Origin: Patagioenas fasciata
Taxonomy: Eukaryota; Chordata; Aves; Columbiformes; Columbidae
Length of the DNA stretch: 64,000 bases
Direction: 5' to 3'
NCBI RefSeq assembly: GCF_037038585.1
Contig: NC_092524.1
Span: 71,572,552 to 71,636,551 of the forward strand
The position numbers and the translations under genes are program-made. A model generated the notes under the pieces. It worked only from the letters and a program-made list of their open reading frames with translations. It had not been told where the DNA came from and ran no database searches. Positions 22,849-34,266 of the stretch are shown here, piece after piece (position 1 is the first letter of the stretch; every line of letters begins with the position of its first letter).

Positions 22849-23560
22849 AAGCTGAGGTACCTCGGGGAGGGGATGATATCGGGGGAGGCTTTGACAGGAA
22901 AGGCTGAGGTACCTCGGGGAGGGGATGATATCGGGGGAGGCTTTGACAGGAAAGGCTGAGGTACCTCGGGGAGGGGATGATATCGGGGGAGGCTTTGACA
23001 GGAAAGGCTGAGGTACCTCGGGGAGGGGATGATATCGGGGGAGGCTTTGACGGGAAAGGCTGAGGTACCTCGGGGAGGGGATGATATCGGGGGAGGCTTT
23101 GACAGGAAAGGCTGAGGTACCTCGGGGAGGGGATGATATCGGGGGAGGCTTTGACAGGAAAGGCTGAGGTACCTCGGGGAGGGGATGATATCGGGGGAGG
23201 CTTTGACAGGAAAGGCTGAGGTACCTCAGGGAGGGGATGATATCGGGGGAGGCTTTGATGGGAAAGGCTGAGGTACCTCAGGGAGGGGATGATATTGGGG
23301 GAGGCTTTGACGGGAAAGGCTGAGGTACCTCAGGGAGGTGATGACATCGGGGGAGGCTTTGGCGGGAAAGGGTGAGGGACTTAAAGGAGAGGACGGAAGG
23401 GAGAGAGGTTTTGGTGGTAAAGGCTGAGGTACCTCAGGGAGGAGATGGCATCGCAGAGGCTGCAGTGGGAAATGCTGAGGTAGCTCTGGGACGGGATGGC
23501 ACTAAGGTGTGGTTTCAAAGGGAAATGCTGAGGTACTTTGAGGAAAGGATGCTGGGCTAG
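22849..23560 (+). repeat. 52-bp minisatellite, about 14 copies
   Basis: The unit runs GAGGTACCTCGGGGAGGGGA, then TGATATCGGGGGAGGCTTTG, then ACAGGAAAGGCT. Starts recur every 52 bases (for example 22861, 22913, 22965). Copies in the first half are almost identical; from about 23219 they pick up changes, and the last four are clearly diverged. Each good unit contains the palindromes GAGGTACCTC and GATATC. It lies in the presumed first intron between the CpG island and the acceptor at 23750. Confidence 0.9.
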
Positions 23561-23750
23561 GAACTATGAACACATCAGATCGGTTAAGAGAATGTTGATG
23601 ACAGAAATTTCTACAGTAAAGTATTCCAGCAAAGACAGGGAGATGAGCAAAACTTATATCAGGCCTCCTAGGATTCCTGCAGATTAGGGGTCAGGGATGA
23701 TGAGGTTGTTAACTCGGTCCTAACTTTTTCTTTCTCTCCCTCTCTTGCAG

Positions 23751-24535
23751 CACCAGACTGAATGGAGAAGCAAGTGGATGGGAAGTTCCTGCGCCACGAC
23801 ACAGACCACATTTATTACTCTCGCCCTCCGAGACCCGGAGAACCGAACCGTTCTCATCGTGCCTTGAAGCAACCTCTGCTCATGCGCTTCTCCCAGGGAG
23901 AAGGCAGAATGGGAGTGACTCGCCACGTTAAACAACAGGGTGTACACTCTGCAGCTTTCAAGCCCAGCTCTGCGTTAGCTCACCCCTGCAATTTTGCACC
24001 GCCCACGCAAATTTGAGTTGTCGCTGGTTGTTGCAGCGTTTGGCTTTGGTGAGGACAGCGTGTGTTTGTCAGCAGTTGGTGTAGGGTGGAATCTTGAGGA
24101 GAAAGTGATATTTCCGTGCCAGAACTGGTTGGTGTTTGCCTGGTATTGTGGTAGTTGTTCCCGCAGGTGATCAGTGCTGGAGTGTTATTGCAGGATGAGG
24201 GGATTTTGAAGGCTTGTCTGTGAGATGCACTAGAGGCAGCAGTTGCAAACGAAAGGCTGAGGTGTGGAGAGTTTGTCGGTGGGTTTTGGACAGTTGTCAG
24301 TTGAAGAGTTGGTTGTTTGCAGGTGAGGTGTAGAGCAGAGGGTGAAGCTGACTTTGCCTGGGCGGCGCAACTGGATGGGTGTGCAGAGCTGAGGAGAGCG
24401 GGCTTCTGCGGGTGACCGTAAAGCTGGAGAACCAGCCAGCGGCAGCTCCAGACAGTCCCGCTGCCGAGCTTGGCTGTGTAGGGCCAGTGCCCTGGGGCAC
24501 AGGGAGTGTGACCCTCCGCAAGCACCAAACAGCAG
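23751..24535 (+). other. Candidate exon with an 84-codon open frame
   Basis: A strong pyrimidine tract ends CTCTTGCAG at 23750, and a CAG/GTGAGG donor follows 24535. The first ATG after the acceptor, at 23762, opens an 84-codon frame (MEKQVDGKFLRHDTDHIYYS...) ending at 24016. The peptide is not recognised, and the long 3' remainder is noncoding in that frame, so the segment could be a lncRNA exon. Confidence 0.3.
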
Positions 24536-24780
24536 GTGAGGACTGTGGGGATTTGTACTGAGCTATGATATCTCTAAGGCATGTGCGAGGGGCCGGGGCC
24601 AAGGCAAGGTGGGCTCGTTGTGGGGTGTGGGGAGGTGTCAGCCCCCGGACTCAGCCCCTGTCTGATTGTAGTGCCCTTGGGCTGGTGTAGCTCAGTCCTC
24701 TGTGTGTTTCTCTTCAGGTGGAGCAGCGTGCAAAGGAAAAGCAAGGAAGGAGAGGAAGGTGGTGAACCTATGAGGAAGAG
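24436..24780 (+). repeat. Local tandem duplication, first copy
   Basis: About 340 bases from a GCGGCAGCTCCAGAC word to GAGGAAGAG are repeated at 25769-26098. The second copy leads straight into block B2, so the local duplication includes the left edge of B. An ERV sits between the two copies. Confidence 0.8.
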
Positions 24781-25762
24781 TGTAGCGAATCTGGCGTGGA
24801 CTCACGGTAAGGTGCCATGAGAGACATTTATTACAAATTCAGGTTTGCATTTATACTCGCTATGATGCTTGCTCAAGCATTTGCTCTTTAGCTAAGTTAG
24901 ACATTACATGAGCGATGTAACTGCCATATACGCATTTTTTTCTATAGTAAGCTGTCCCTCTGTCCCTGATGTATCAGTCCTGTATCCTGTATCTTAGTAG
25001 TCATAATTTTTCCCCAAGTAGATGAATATTTTGCAAGCAGCTTTATCTCCAGTCGTTACCTGTTCATATAATTCTCATTCATCTTTGTGCCGTGTCTCCA
25101 ACTGAAATGTACCAGTTGTAGGAAAGTCTAGCACATGATTAGCAATCCATTCTAATAAACTCACCAATCAGACCCCTGATACATCCTGATTTTGCGTTTG
25201 TAGCGCATGTTGAAGGACATCCACAGGGTTTGTCTTTGCTTAAGGGATAACTTCCCTCCCATGGTTCCCAATCGCTCACCTTTCGTTGGTGGTGGGCGCG
25301 CACTGTCCTGGTTCCCGGTCCTGTTTCCTGGTTCGATTGGGCTTCGCTACCAGAGCGGCTACTGCCTTTATAGGCACGCTGAAAGTCCCTGTTCCAGGGC
25401 GCCATTTGTAGCGAATGCGGTACGGACTCTCTTTTAAGGTGCAATGAGAGATGTTTATTACAAATTCAGGCTTGTGTTTATACTCGCTATGATACTTGCT
25501 CAAGCATTTGTTGATTAGCTAAGTTAGTCATTACATAAGTGATGTGTTTTGTGTTCCCACAAAGTCACTGCCATAAACACCTTTTTTGTCTATCACAAGC
25601 TGTCCCTCTGTCCTTGATGCATCAATCCTGTATCAACTCCTCTGTCCTTGATGTATCACGTAGCATACAGTCCTTTGTTCTTGTATTTTTCCACTAATGC
25701 TTGTTCTCATGCTGTTGACTCTTGCAGTTTCTCATGTGCCCGGTCTTCCGTGTACTGACACA
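24781..25762 (-). mobile_element. Short ERV with both LTRs, minus strand, 6-bp target duplication
   Basis: The element begins TG at 24781 and ends CA at 25762 and is flanked by GAAGAG on both sides (24775-24780 and 25763-25768). Two related LTRs of about 355 bp lie at 24781-25135 (3' LTR) and 25407-25762 (5' LTR). A primer-binding site on the minus strand at 25385-25404 reads TGGCGCCCTGGAACAGGGAC, close to the tRNA-Lys class. Only about 270 bases of internal leader/gag-region DNA remain, so it has no coding capacity. The LTRs differ at many positions by eye, which implies an old insertion. Family: class II-like. Confidence 0.88.
25385..25404 (-). other. Retroviral primer-binding site, tRNA-Lys-like
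   Basis: Two bases separate the site from the end of the 5' LTR, as usual for retroviruses. It matches the canonical lysine primer complement apart from a two-base difference in the middle. Confidence 0.75.
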
Positions 25763-25768
25763 GAAGAG

Positions 25769-26098
25769 CGATCACGAAAGCAGCCGGCAGCTCCAGACAC
25801 TCCCGCAGGGCCGGGCAGGGCCAGTGCCCTGGGGCACAGGGAGTGTGACCCTCCGCAAGCACCAAACAGCAGGCGAGGACCGTGGGGATTTGTACTGAGC
25901 TATGATATCTCTAAGGCCTGTGCGAGGGGCCGGGGCCAAGGCAAGGTGGGCTCGCTGTGGGGTGTGGGGAGGTGTCAGCCCCCGTCTGACTGTAGTGCCC
26001 TTGGGCTGGTGTAGCTCAGTCCTCCCTGTGTTTCTCTTCAGGTGGAGCAGCGTGCAAAGGAAAAGGAAGGAGGCGAACCTGTGAGGAAGAGTGATCGA
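25769..26098 (+). repeat. Local tandem duplication, second copy
   Basis: Matches 24436-24780 with scattered changes and a short deletion near 25980. It overlaps the start of block B2 at 26065. Confidence 0.75.
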
Positions 26099-26180
26099 GA
26101 AGGAGGGTTGGAGCGCACCTGTGAGTCAAGAGGGACCCAGAAAGAAGACACGGGTGGTGGAACCACAGGTCAGGAGAGCT

Positions 26181-27298
26181 CAAGGAAGGAGAAAGGTGAT
26201 TGGGGCAGTATGGGTTTTTCTAGCTCACGCGCTAATGGAAACAGTTTGGATAATAAAAGAAATATATTCAAAACCAATAATTAAAGGCAGGGAATGTTTA
26301 TATGCTATGTATTGGATAGACCTGAAGGTGTATTTGTTCCTACAACAAAGGTGAAGTTACAATGGTAATTAACTGAAGATGTGAATTTCCAGATTGCATT
26401 GGCAACATACGCAGGGAACATATCAGTTTATTACCCTCAACATAAACTGTGGGCTGAAATTGGTAATTTACCGTTGTATGGCAAGTGCTGCTGTCAGCAA
26501 CGACAAGACTGAATTTACCGATGCCTCTGGTTGCTAACGTAAAGTTGTAATTACATGGCTAAACTCAGATACCCAGTGTTGCAAACACAAGGTAGAAAAA
26601 GGAGACCAGGGGTCAAACAAGTTCTTGAGCTGACAGCTGTTAGGATCGCTTTTGAGTGTTCTGTAATGAGGCTTTGAATGTTGTAATTGACTCATATTGT
26701 GCAGCTGGCATACTTATCTGCCTGGAAGCTTCTTTTCTTAAGGAAGAGGATAATCCTCTTTTGATGGCTGAATTGAGAATGCTATGGTTCCTAATAAATC
26801 ATAGGCGTCATGGTTTTTATGCAGCGCACATCCGCTCTCGCGCTGCCCTTCCAGGACCTCTTGCGGAAGGCAATAGGAGGGCCGATGCACGAGCTGTGCC
26901 GCTTACTGTGCCTAAAGCCTTGGAGCAAGCTAAATTATCACGTAAACTCTTTCACCAGAATGCAAAGTCGTTAAAACGACAATTTCAAATTACAACGGAT
27001 CAGGCCAGGAGCGTTCTTATGTCCTGCCCTGATTGCCAACAGTCGGCACCCGTGCCATCCAAAGAGGGTGTTAATCCAGGAGGGATTACTGACAAGTACG
27101 GCCAGCTGATGTAACGCGTTGTTCTGAAGTGGGTAAATACGTACGTGTTTCTGTAGACGCTCATTCCAGATTTCTCGTTGCGGCTGCACGCACTGGTGAA
27201 AGAGCACGGGACGTCTGTAAACAGTGGTTGGCGTGTTTTGCTGTTTCAGGAGTTCCAGGATATGTAAAACCAGAGGAAAGCGGAACGCAGGCTGGATT
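26181..27298 (+). mobile_element. Class II ERV pol fossil (B2 copy)
   Basis: Same order as in B1: RT connection, RNase H, integrase zinc-binding domain and start of the integrase core. It is broken. Its shared boundaries with the B1 copy show that insertion preceded the block duplication. Confidence 0.85.
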
Positions 27299-27408
27299 AG
27301 AGGAGCGATCCCCCGAGTGCCCAGCGCGCCGTAATAAAAGTGCCTGCTTTTTAACACTTTCAAAACAGTGTTAAAGAGTCTGTTTGCCGACTTTTCGGTA
27401 TCGTTTTC
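27299..27408 (+). mobile_element. ERV LTR 3' portion (B2 copy)
   Basis: R-U5-like DNA with AATAAA at 27333-27338, directly before the serine-type primer site. Confidence 0.62.
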
Positions 27409-27426
27409 TGGCGACGAGGATGGGAT
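27409..27426 (+). other. Primer-binding site, tRNA-Ser(GCU) type (B2 copy)
   Basis: Identical 18 bases to the B1 site. Confidence 0.75.
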
Positions 27427-28100
27427 AATCTGCCTGACCTCCCGTGGACCCCAGGATCTCTGGGACCTTGTGCCGGCACCGGGGAATTCCCGGAAGGGAT
27501 CACGGATCCTCGGGCCAGCTCGGGACGTGGGTAAAACCCCATCAATGAGATAAGGCACTTTCATAGTCTGGTTTGTTTGCAGGCTGCCTGCGCGAGACGT
27601 GGGCGACACCAGCGCGTTGGGTCTGCGCGTTTTGGTAAATTGGGTAAATTAAAAAGAAATAAAAAACTAAAGAGGAAAACGAGAAAACAATAAATAAAAG
27701 AGAAAAACGAGGGAATAGTAATTTGGTAAAGGTACCTTTAGTGATTTTGCTGTTTGTGCCTTAGCAATTGTATGATTGTTTGTGTCTTTAGTGATTTGTT
27801 GTTGTTGTTACTTGTGTCTTGGGTGATTTTGTAGTCCAATACTTACGGTTCACCAATTGTCTGTTATTGTGATTGTGAAATAGGTAGTGGACAATGGACA
27901 GGAGCGATTTGGAAGAAATCCCGCCCGGGCTGTGTTTTGTGACAGTGGAAAAGGATCGTTTGACTCCCTGGGGAACAGCAACCAGGGAATATTGTAATTA
28001 ATGGTGGCCACTGTAAATAATATTAATATGCTGCACAGGTCTGGGTGGGTATACCCGAGATGTGCAGTATAGTAATGCACTACATGTAATATATAATGAG
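27427..28100 (+). mobile_element. ERV leader and degraded gag start (B2 copy)
   Basis: Counterpart of 2804-3470, with the same leader and matrix-like motif; broken. Confidence 0.45.
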
Positions 28101-29944
28101 ATATGTTTTAAATCATATATTGTCTATTATATAATGCATATTACACAATACAAAATGTTACATAGGCATTGTATTTGAAAAAGGACAATCAGGGAAAGAA
28201 ATTGAAACCAGTAAAAGGTTTGTTGACGAACAGATATTGGTGTAGAATACACAGAGAACATTAGATCAGGATTGTCCTTTGGTGAATGCAGGGTGGCATC
28301 CTAATGTCCTTATATCGGGGGACAGGCTGAATTAGTATGGACAGTGCATTTTATACGGGATTGGACACGCTGTGCCTAAAGCTGTAAATACGCCAAAGCC
28401 TTCTGAGATAAAAAAGGATCGTCTGTGCCTCATTTGCTACACCCCTTTATCTGTTTCCCAAATTACGATTTAGACTGTATTTACCATTGTAAAAATAAAG
28501 CTTTCCCCCTTTAATTTTTGTCATGTATTGGAGCCCGTCCTACCTAAACTGTAGAAAAGACAGCAGCCATGTGTATTTTTAAATAAAGATTAAATCAAGT
28601 CTGCTAGCTCATTATCTTTAAGCGTTCTACTGTGATCACCTCCCTCCCAAGGTTTTGTGTCTATTGTATCAGGGCCTGACACCCACGGCCACAGTGGATG
28701 AATCGCCATGGGCACAGCACCAGGACCCGCTTGTTGGTGTCCAGGGTATCCACTCCAGCAGACACTGTTAGTAAAAGAGCACATCATGAAACTGGAAAAC
28801 CATCTAATTGTGTCATTACACACATTCACTGCTCTTTTTTCTGCTTTATACCCCTGGTAGCTTTTTAAAATGGCACAGTTTGAAAAGGATTTCTGTTTTG
28901 GCCCTGCACACGGAGGCTGATTTTCCTTTTCTAGGGCCTTCCACCCGGTTCACCGCACCCGTGTGATCACTGCGCTGCACGTGGGCAAAATCAGCTGTGC
29001 CCTGTGTTTCTCCCGTAAAATAGTAAGAATGCTAATACAATCGTGCCAGGAACTACCTTCACTGTGAATATTTGAAGGAACCCACTGCTAATGTATTGTT
29101 AATTGGTACTTGTATTATGGATTAGATGCAACAAAAATCCATACTTTCTTTTATCCTTTGCTGTACAGGAGGTGGTTGAACTTTTCTATAGCAGATTCAA
29201 TCACCTGTTGTAAAGCGAGATGGTTGTCTCCTGTGAGGAAGCAGGGTAGATTTACCCATGCTCTATAAGCACCATGGATGAGCTATATAGAGTAACAGCT
29301 TAAAAACAAACCAACCGACAACAAGAAGCTAACGATCAAAACAACAAAAGGAAAAAATCCCCAAACAAACCAACCCAAAAGCGCAGAGGCTCCTGAACGC
29401 CCCCTCTCAGTGCTGTGATGTCCGTTTCCAGGGAGCCCGTGGGGTGTCCCCACAACCGCAGACACAGGTGACCCGGCTGGGTGGTGCCAGCAGAGAACAG
29501 TTGGTGTGACCCAGCCCGCTGCGCTGCCCTGGGAAAGCCGGGGACAAAGGGCCGGGCCGGGGCATGGGGAGGTTGGTTCCAGCTCACGGATCAGCTCACA
29601 GCGACTGCGGAAAGAGCCCCGAGCCGGGACGGGCCCGGCCGTGTGCTCCTGTCCCCCCGCCGCGGGGTCCTGGCTCTGGACATCGTTGCACAGGATCGTT
29701 TGAGAACCGTTCCTGAAGGATGCGCAGCGCCCAGAGCAGCAGCGCCTGCCCGGCTGCTGCTCAGCCGAGGGTAAGGGCTGGAACTGACCCTGTAGCAGCA
29801 GCAGAGCTGCCACAGCTGCGGGCGAGCGGAGTTACTGCTGCAGACAAGACACGGGGCACAGGGAGAGGCAATGTATTTTATTAGGACAGAAGGCATCTTT
29901 AGGAAAAAAAAACATTTTAGCAATGTCGGGCTATTATCTTTTAT
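28101..29944. other. Intergenic part of B2, no recognisable gene
   Basis: Counterpart of 3471-5339: AT-rich, then an A/AC-rich patch from 29285, then GC-rich DNA. No gene seen. Confidence 0.5.
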
Positions 29945-31213
29945 CAGTGTGTCTGCCATGTGCGCGGCTCTGGGAAAGCGCGTTCGGGGAGCTCAGGCTG
30001 CCCACGGGTCAAGAAAAAGCGCCCGCGCTGCGGGGCCCGGGGGCGCTGCGTGACCGCGCTCGGTGCTGCCGTCTGGTGGCCACAGCCCGGAACTGCAGCT
30101 GGGGAGCGGCGCCCGGTGCCCGTGCCGCGGGTAAGAGGGGGGCGCTGCCGCTGCGACCGAGGTCGTGCCCGTCAGAAAGTGGGGGGCAGCGGTCGGACGA
30201 GCCGCCGGGAAAAAAAGAGGCGCCCGGCTCTCCCGGGGCGGCCCCGCTGCGAGAGGAACGGGCGAGGCGGCAGCAGGAGGCGGCGGCGTCTCCTCGGTCC
30301 CGGGCACAGGGGAGAGAAACCTGCCGGCCGGAGCTCCTTAGGGCTCTCTCTGTTCACAATGAATTTAAGGGTAGGTGACCACCCGCCCCGCTTGTCAGCG
30401 TCAAGCAAAGGAGCGCGGTTTGTTGTTTCCTTTCAGACGCGGCTGCTGGAAGCCGCGCGGGCAAAGGGCGTGGGGGTCCCGGCAGGGCGGAGAGCAGACG
30501 GGTGAGGGTGCAGAGCGGGCCAATCAGATGGCGCGGGAAGGCTGGGGGGGGGGGCGGATCGCTGATAGGCTACCAAGGGACGTCAATTGCCATTCTGTCC
30601 GCCAATCAGATTGCCGGAGGGGCGGGTGTCGGACGCTCCGTACTGCGCATGCGCAAACTGCGAGTACTGATGGGCCAAGAGAATGATGATTGACTTGTCT
30701 TCGGCAGCCAATCGTGTTGCGGAAAGGGGCGGGTGCTGCTCTCTCCCTACTGCGCCTGCCCTCACTGCGAGCTCTGATAGGCGGAGAAAATGGTGATTGA
30801 CGTGCCTAGGCAGGCTATCATTTTGCCGGAGGGGCGGGCGTTGCTGGCTCCTGGGCACCGGACGGAGCATCCAATAGGAGGACAGTGTGGTGGGGTGGAA
30901 AGCAGCCAATCAGCGCGGGTCCTGGCGAGCGGGTCCGTGGTGTCTCGGGGTGGGTACCGGGAATTAACGGGAACGGGGGTCGGGGCGGCTGCGGAGCGGT
31001 TGCTGCAACCGGCACCCGGGGACCTGGAGGCAGTCGGCTCAGGGCAGCCCTTCGTGAGGTCCCCGGAGGCGGCAGAAAGGAAGGAGACGACGGAAAGGCA
31101 GAGGGGGCCTCCGGCCGCGGAGGTCTCCGGGGCGCGGCGGGTGTCGGTGCCCGCGGAGCCCGGCGGGACGGTGGGAGAGTGCGAGGGGAACGGAGCGGCG
31201 AAAGAGGCGGCAG
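29945..31213 (+). promoter_or_regulatory. CpG-island promoter with CCAAT/GC-box array and first exon (B2)
   Basis: Same architecture as B1, with CCAAT boxes at 30520, 30602, 30708, 30871 and 30906 and GC boxes between them. Unlike B1, the NRF1 site is perfect here (TGCGCATGCGCA at 30644-30655). The first exon ends CAG/GTGAGT at 31213/31214. A frame of about 300 codons crosses the donor, but its Gly/Arg/Ala-rich content is what GC-rich noncoding DNA yields. Confidence 0.75.
30062..30098 (-). promoter_or_regulatory. Composite CTCF-like motif (B2)
   Basis: Same sequence and orientation as the site at 5458-5494. Confidence 0.6.
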
Positions 31214-31683
31214 GTGAGTGCGGCCGCGGCGAGGGTGACCGTGCCGTTGGAACGGGGGGAGTGGGATGGGCCGGCGCGGTGAGGAGGCGTTCGGTTCAGT
31301 TTCCCTCCTGCCCTTCCGGCCGAGTTGGCGAAGCCGGTGGGAGGTGTGTGACCCCGAGGGCAGGTGCGCCGAAGGCTTACGGTCTGGAGCCGTGTGTCCC
31401 TCCGGGACCTCCGGGAGCAGCGCAGCCCCCGTTAGTCGGGGGGAGACGTTTCAAACCAGAGCTAAGGCGCGGTGGCAGGCTCGGTGGCGTGGCGGGTCGG
31501 GCGCCGCTTCGGCGGGAGCTCGGGGCGAGGCCCGGCGGGTTCTGTGTCCTGTACGCGCGGCTTTCGTTCCGCGGCTCTCTGTGTGCGTTTTTGTTTCGTT
31601 GCGTTTGTTTTCTGGGGTTTATTTTGCGGGGTTCCCGCGAAACGCGGCACGACCGCTCGCCCGGGGCTGCCGCGGCGGTCTCA

Positions 31684-31718
31684 GTGCTGCCGCCCTGTGG
31701 CGAAACTCGGGTACTGCA
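31684..31718 (-). promoter_or_regulatory. Composite CTCF-like motif (B2)
   Basis: Same as 7086-7120: TGCAGTACC plus GCCACAGGGCGGCAGCAC on the minus strand. Confidence 0.55.
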
Positions 31719-33622
31719 GCGCACGGCCGGGGGAAGAGGCGCCGTTTGACCCGAAGCGGTCAGAAGTGCCAGAAACCAACGCCAGAACCGGCAGGAGCTG
31801 CGGCTTCGCAGTTCTGTCAGCATTGATCTTAGGACTCTGATTTTGATGCTAGTCGTTTTTACTTACATTACGCTACAGTGTTCTGTTTGGTACTGCTAGT
31901 GGGTAACAAATAATTGTGCTGTACCACAACGCGAGATGATAATATTTCATAGATTTATACTGCCAAAGAGTTTGCAAGTATATTGAAAAGGGGGGAATTC
32001 AAGAGAAGCTACCAAGTTAATGTATACTGCGATGAAGTTATAGAAGATGTACCCTTCATTAACCGGTTCACGTGAGGTAAATGCTTTCTGACCGCCTGCA
32101 CGATGAGGGGATATTTTTCACCTTTTAGATCCTTCTGCATGACAAGAGGGAGACAGAAGATTTAATAACACATTGTTTAGAAGCTGAGAGCTTAGTTTAT
32201 ATTTAACTAATAGATGTGTTGTCAGTGAGAAACTAAACATTTATAACTAACTTCATCAATTATTTCTTAGGCTAGATATATTGTATGTTCAAAATTTAAA
32301 ACAATTGTAATTAATATGTAGCAGCTGTGTGACTATAAGCAATGCAAGAGCATCCAGTCGTGGGAGCACTTACAGAGGACGACCCCCAGAGCTCCCCAGT
32401 GCAGATGAAAGAAACATTGCCTGCTTAACGGTGTAATTGACTCTGCTGTCAAGCTTATTTCTCCGTTTCAGTACGAGCCCATCCCGTGGCCTCACAGGGC
32501 TGTGTCCTGTGGCGGTGCTGTGGGGAAGGGGCGAGATGCTTTCCTGCACCGGTGGATGTGTTTGCTTTTATGCTGAGCGTGTCCTAAACGGTGTCAGTTT
32601 GTCTTAATGCTGTCTGGCGTTGCTGCAGTTGCTCTGGTTTTTTGAGGATGCCTTGTGTTTTGAGGTGGCCCATTTCCCTCGAATCCTCCGTTAGCTCAGC
32701 TGCTCTCCTGTCCCTTCTTCTGACTAATTCCTCTGCTTTCTCCTGCTCTATTGTTTTCAGAGGCTGAACTCTAATTTGGAATTTCTGTGTTTCTGAGGGG
32801 GAGCTGTGAACGCCCGATGCTCAGCAGACCCGCCAGCCCAGGTGGGGAATGGAACCTGGGGAGCAGCGCCCAGGTGGGAGACGCGGCGCCGTCCTCCATC
32901 CCCAGCGTGCGGCAGAGGAGCAGGAGGCGACAGCCGGCCGGGGGCAGATGCCGGGTGCGTCCCCAGCTCGCCAGAGCTCCCGCCGAGCCTCCTCCCGCGG
33001 CCCCGCTCGCCCCGTGCAGCCGCCCCCAGCTCCGGCAGCTCCTGCGAGCCCGTCCCATGTTCCTGGGCCGCTCCCAAGCCCCGTCGTGAAGGCGGCAAGC
33101 CGGCCCTCGGCACCTCTCCGGTGGCCCCTGCGGAAGGAGCAGGCTGGGGCAGGGATGAGCTACGGTGCTAACGGCCGCTGCTTTTTCTCTCCCTCTCCCA
33201 GAGGCCGCGCTGAGGATGTGGCCGTTCGCTCCCATCCCGGGGGATGCCGTTGGCTGCGCCCGCCTCGGGCTGGCGAGGCTCGTCTGGCAGCGTGGCGGGA
33301 GAAGGGACGGGGGAGCACGTCCCGTGCGTGGGCGGGGGCTGCTGCTGCTGGAGCCAGAGCGGTTGGGGAGAGGTAAAGAGGAAGAAATGCGGGGCCGTCG
33401 GCCCAACGTCCGCTTCCTGCGGCGGGCGAGAGAGCGAGCCCCTCTCTCCGGGTGGCGAAGGCTCCCTCTGCGCGGCGTGCGGCGGGCCGGGGGCCAACGT
33501 GCGCGGCAGGGTCCGTGCGCGTATCCTGGAGCGGGACGGCTGCCTGGCGAGCGAGCTAGCGAGGCTCCATGTCCCCGAAGCCTCGTCTCGTGGAGCCCTG
33601 ACACCCCACCGTGTTCTCCTAG

Positions 33623-33734
33623 GCTGAGGACGGCCGAGCGCCCCGAGTTACCGGAGAGGAAGGGAGGAGAGAAGGAGACGGGAGCGTCTGAGCTGTTAGA
33701 AGCCTCCTGGCAGCCACCGAAAGCGAGAGCCGCT
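33623..33734 (+). other. Exon-like segment, 112 bases (U1)
   Basis: Copy of 9026-9137 with TTCTCCTAG before it and GTGAGT after it. It could be a downstream exon of a transcript started by the preceding promoter (B2 promoter for U1, the previous unit's promoter for U2-U4). Confidence 0.35.
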
Positions 33735-33789
33735 GTGAGTCCCTGGCCCTCGGGGCCTCGTCCCCGGCTTGTGTGTCCTGGTGCCTCCC

Positions 33790-34180
33790 TGCCCCTCCGT
33801 CTCCTTTTTCCCCACGCTTTCTCTGGCCCGTTCTTTTCCCTGCCATTAGTTTCCTCTCTGTGTCTGTATGTGCTGCTCTGTCTCTTTCCTTCCTCCCTCC
33901 CTTCGCCGTCTCTCTCTCTGTGCCTTTGTCGTGCTCGGCGTTGCCGGCTTTCTTCATTCCGTACGGCGCTGTTCCCGTCCTCGTTCACGTTCTGAGCCTT
34001 TGTGCTGCCCCCCGCCCCGTTTTTTTTCTCTCTTTTTATTTTCTTTTTTCCTGTCCTCCGTCTCTCCGCGGGGCTCCTCATTCCTCTCTTTCTTCCTCCA
34101 AGCCCCTGTGTTCCCCGCGGTCTCTCGCTCTGCCATCGTTTTTGCCTGTTGCCCTCTCTCTTGCTTCCCGTTGATAGGAG
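33790..34180 (+). repeat. Polypyrimidine tract (U1)
   Basis: C+T-rich tract (CTCTCTTTCCTTCCTCCCTCC-type words) following the 112-base exon-like segment; repeated at about 42353, 50928 and 59503. Confidence 0.75.
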
Positions 34181-34266
34181 GAACAAAAATCTTTTAGAAA
34201 GCCCTTGGCATAAGGCAGCAAGACCAGGCCTAACGGAACAGAAACCTAACAGAGAAACACTAGCTC

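Larger units (their letters stand above)
26065..33799 (+). repeat. Segmental duplication block B2
   Basis: Second copy of B1 in the same orientation. At its right end, 33387-33799 is simultaneously the start of unit U1, so B2 runs into the macrosatellite without a spacer. Differences from B1 are scattered substitutions and short indels, for example a deletion near 28530 and another near 31408. Confidence 0.95.

Noticed and set aside
22849-23560. CRISPR-like regular array
   Set aside because: Units are contiguous tandem copies without unique spacers; it is an ordinary minisatellite in a vertebrate genome.
30790-31749. A plus-strand open frame of 319 codons over the B2 promoter
   Set aside because: It covers CCAAT boxes and crosses a consensus splice donor, its composition is typical of translated CpG island, and it is interrupted in B1.
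32771-34186. A minus-strand open frame of 471 codons
   Set aside because: It crosses GC-rich DNA and the complement of a polypyrimidine tract, is dominated by Arg, Gly, Glu and Lys low-complexity sequence, and the matching frame is cut short in B1.
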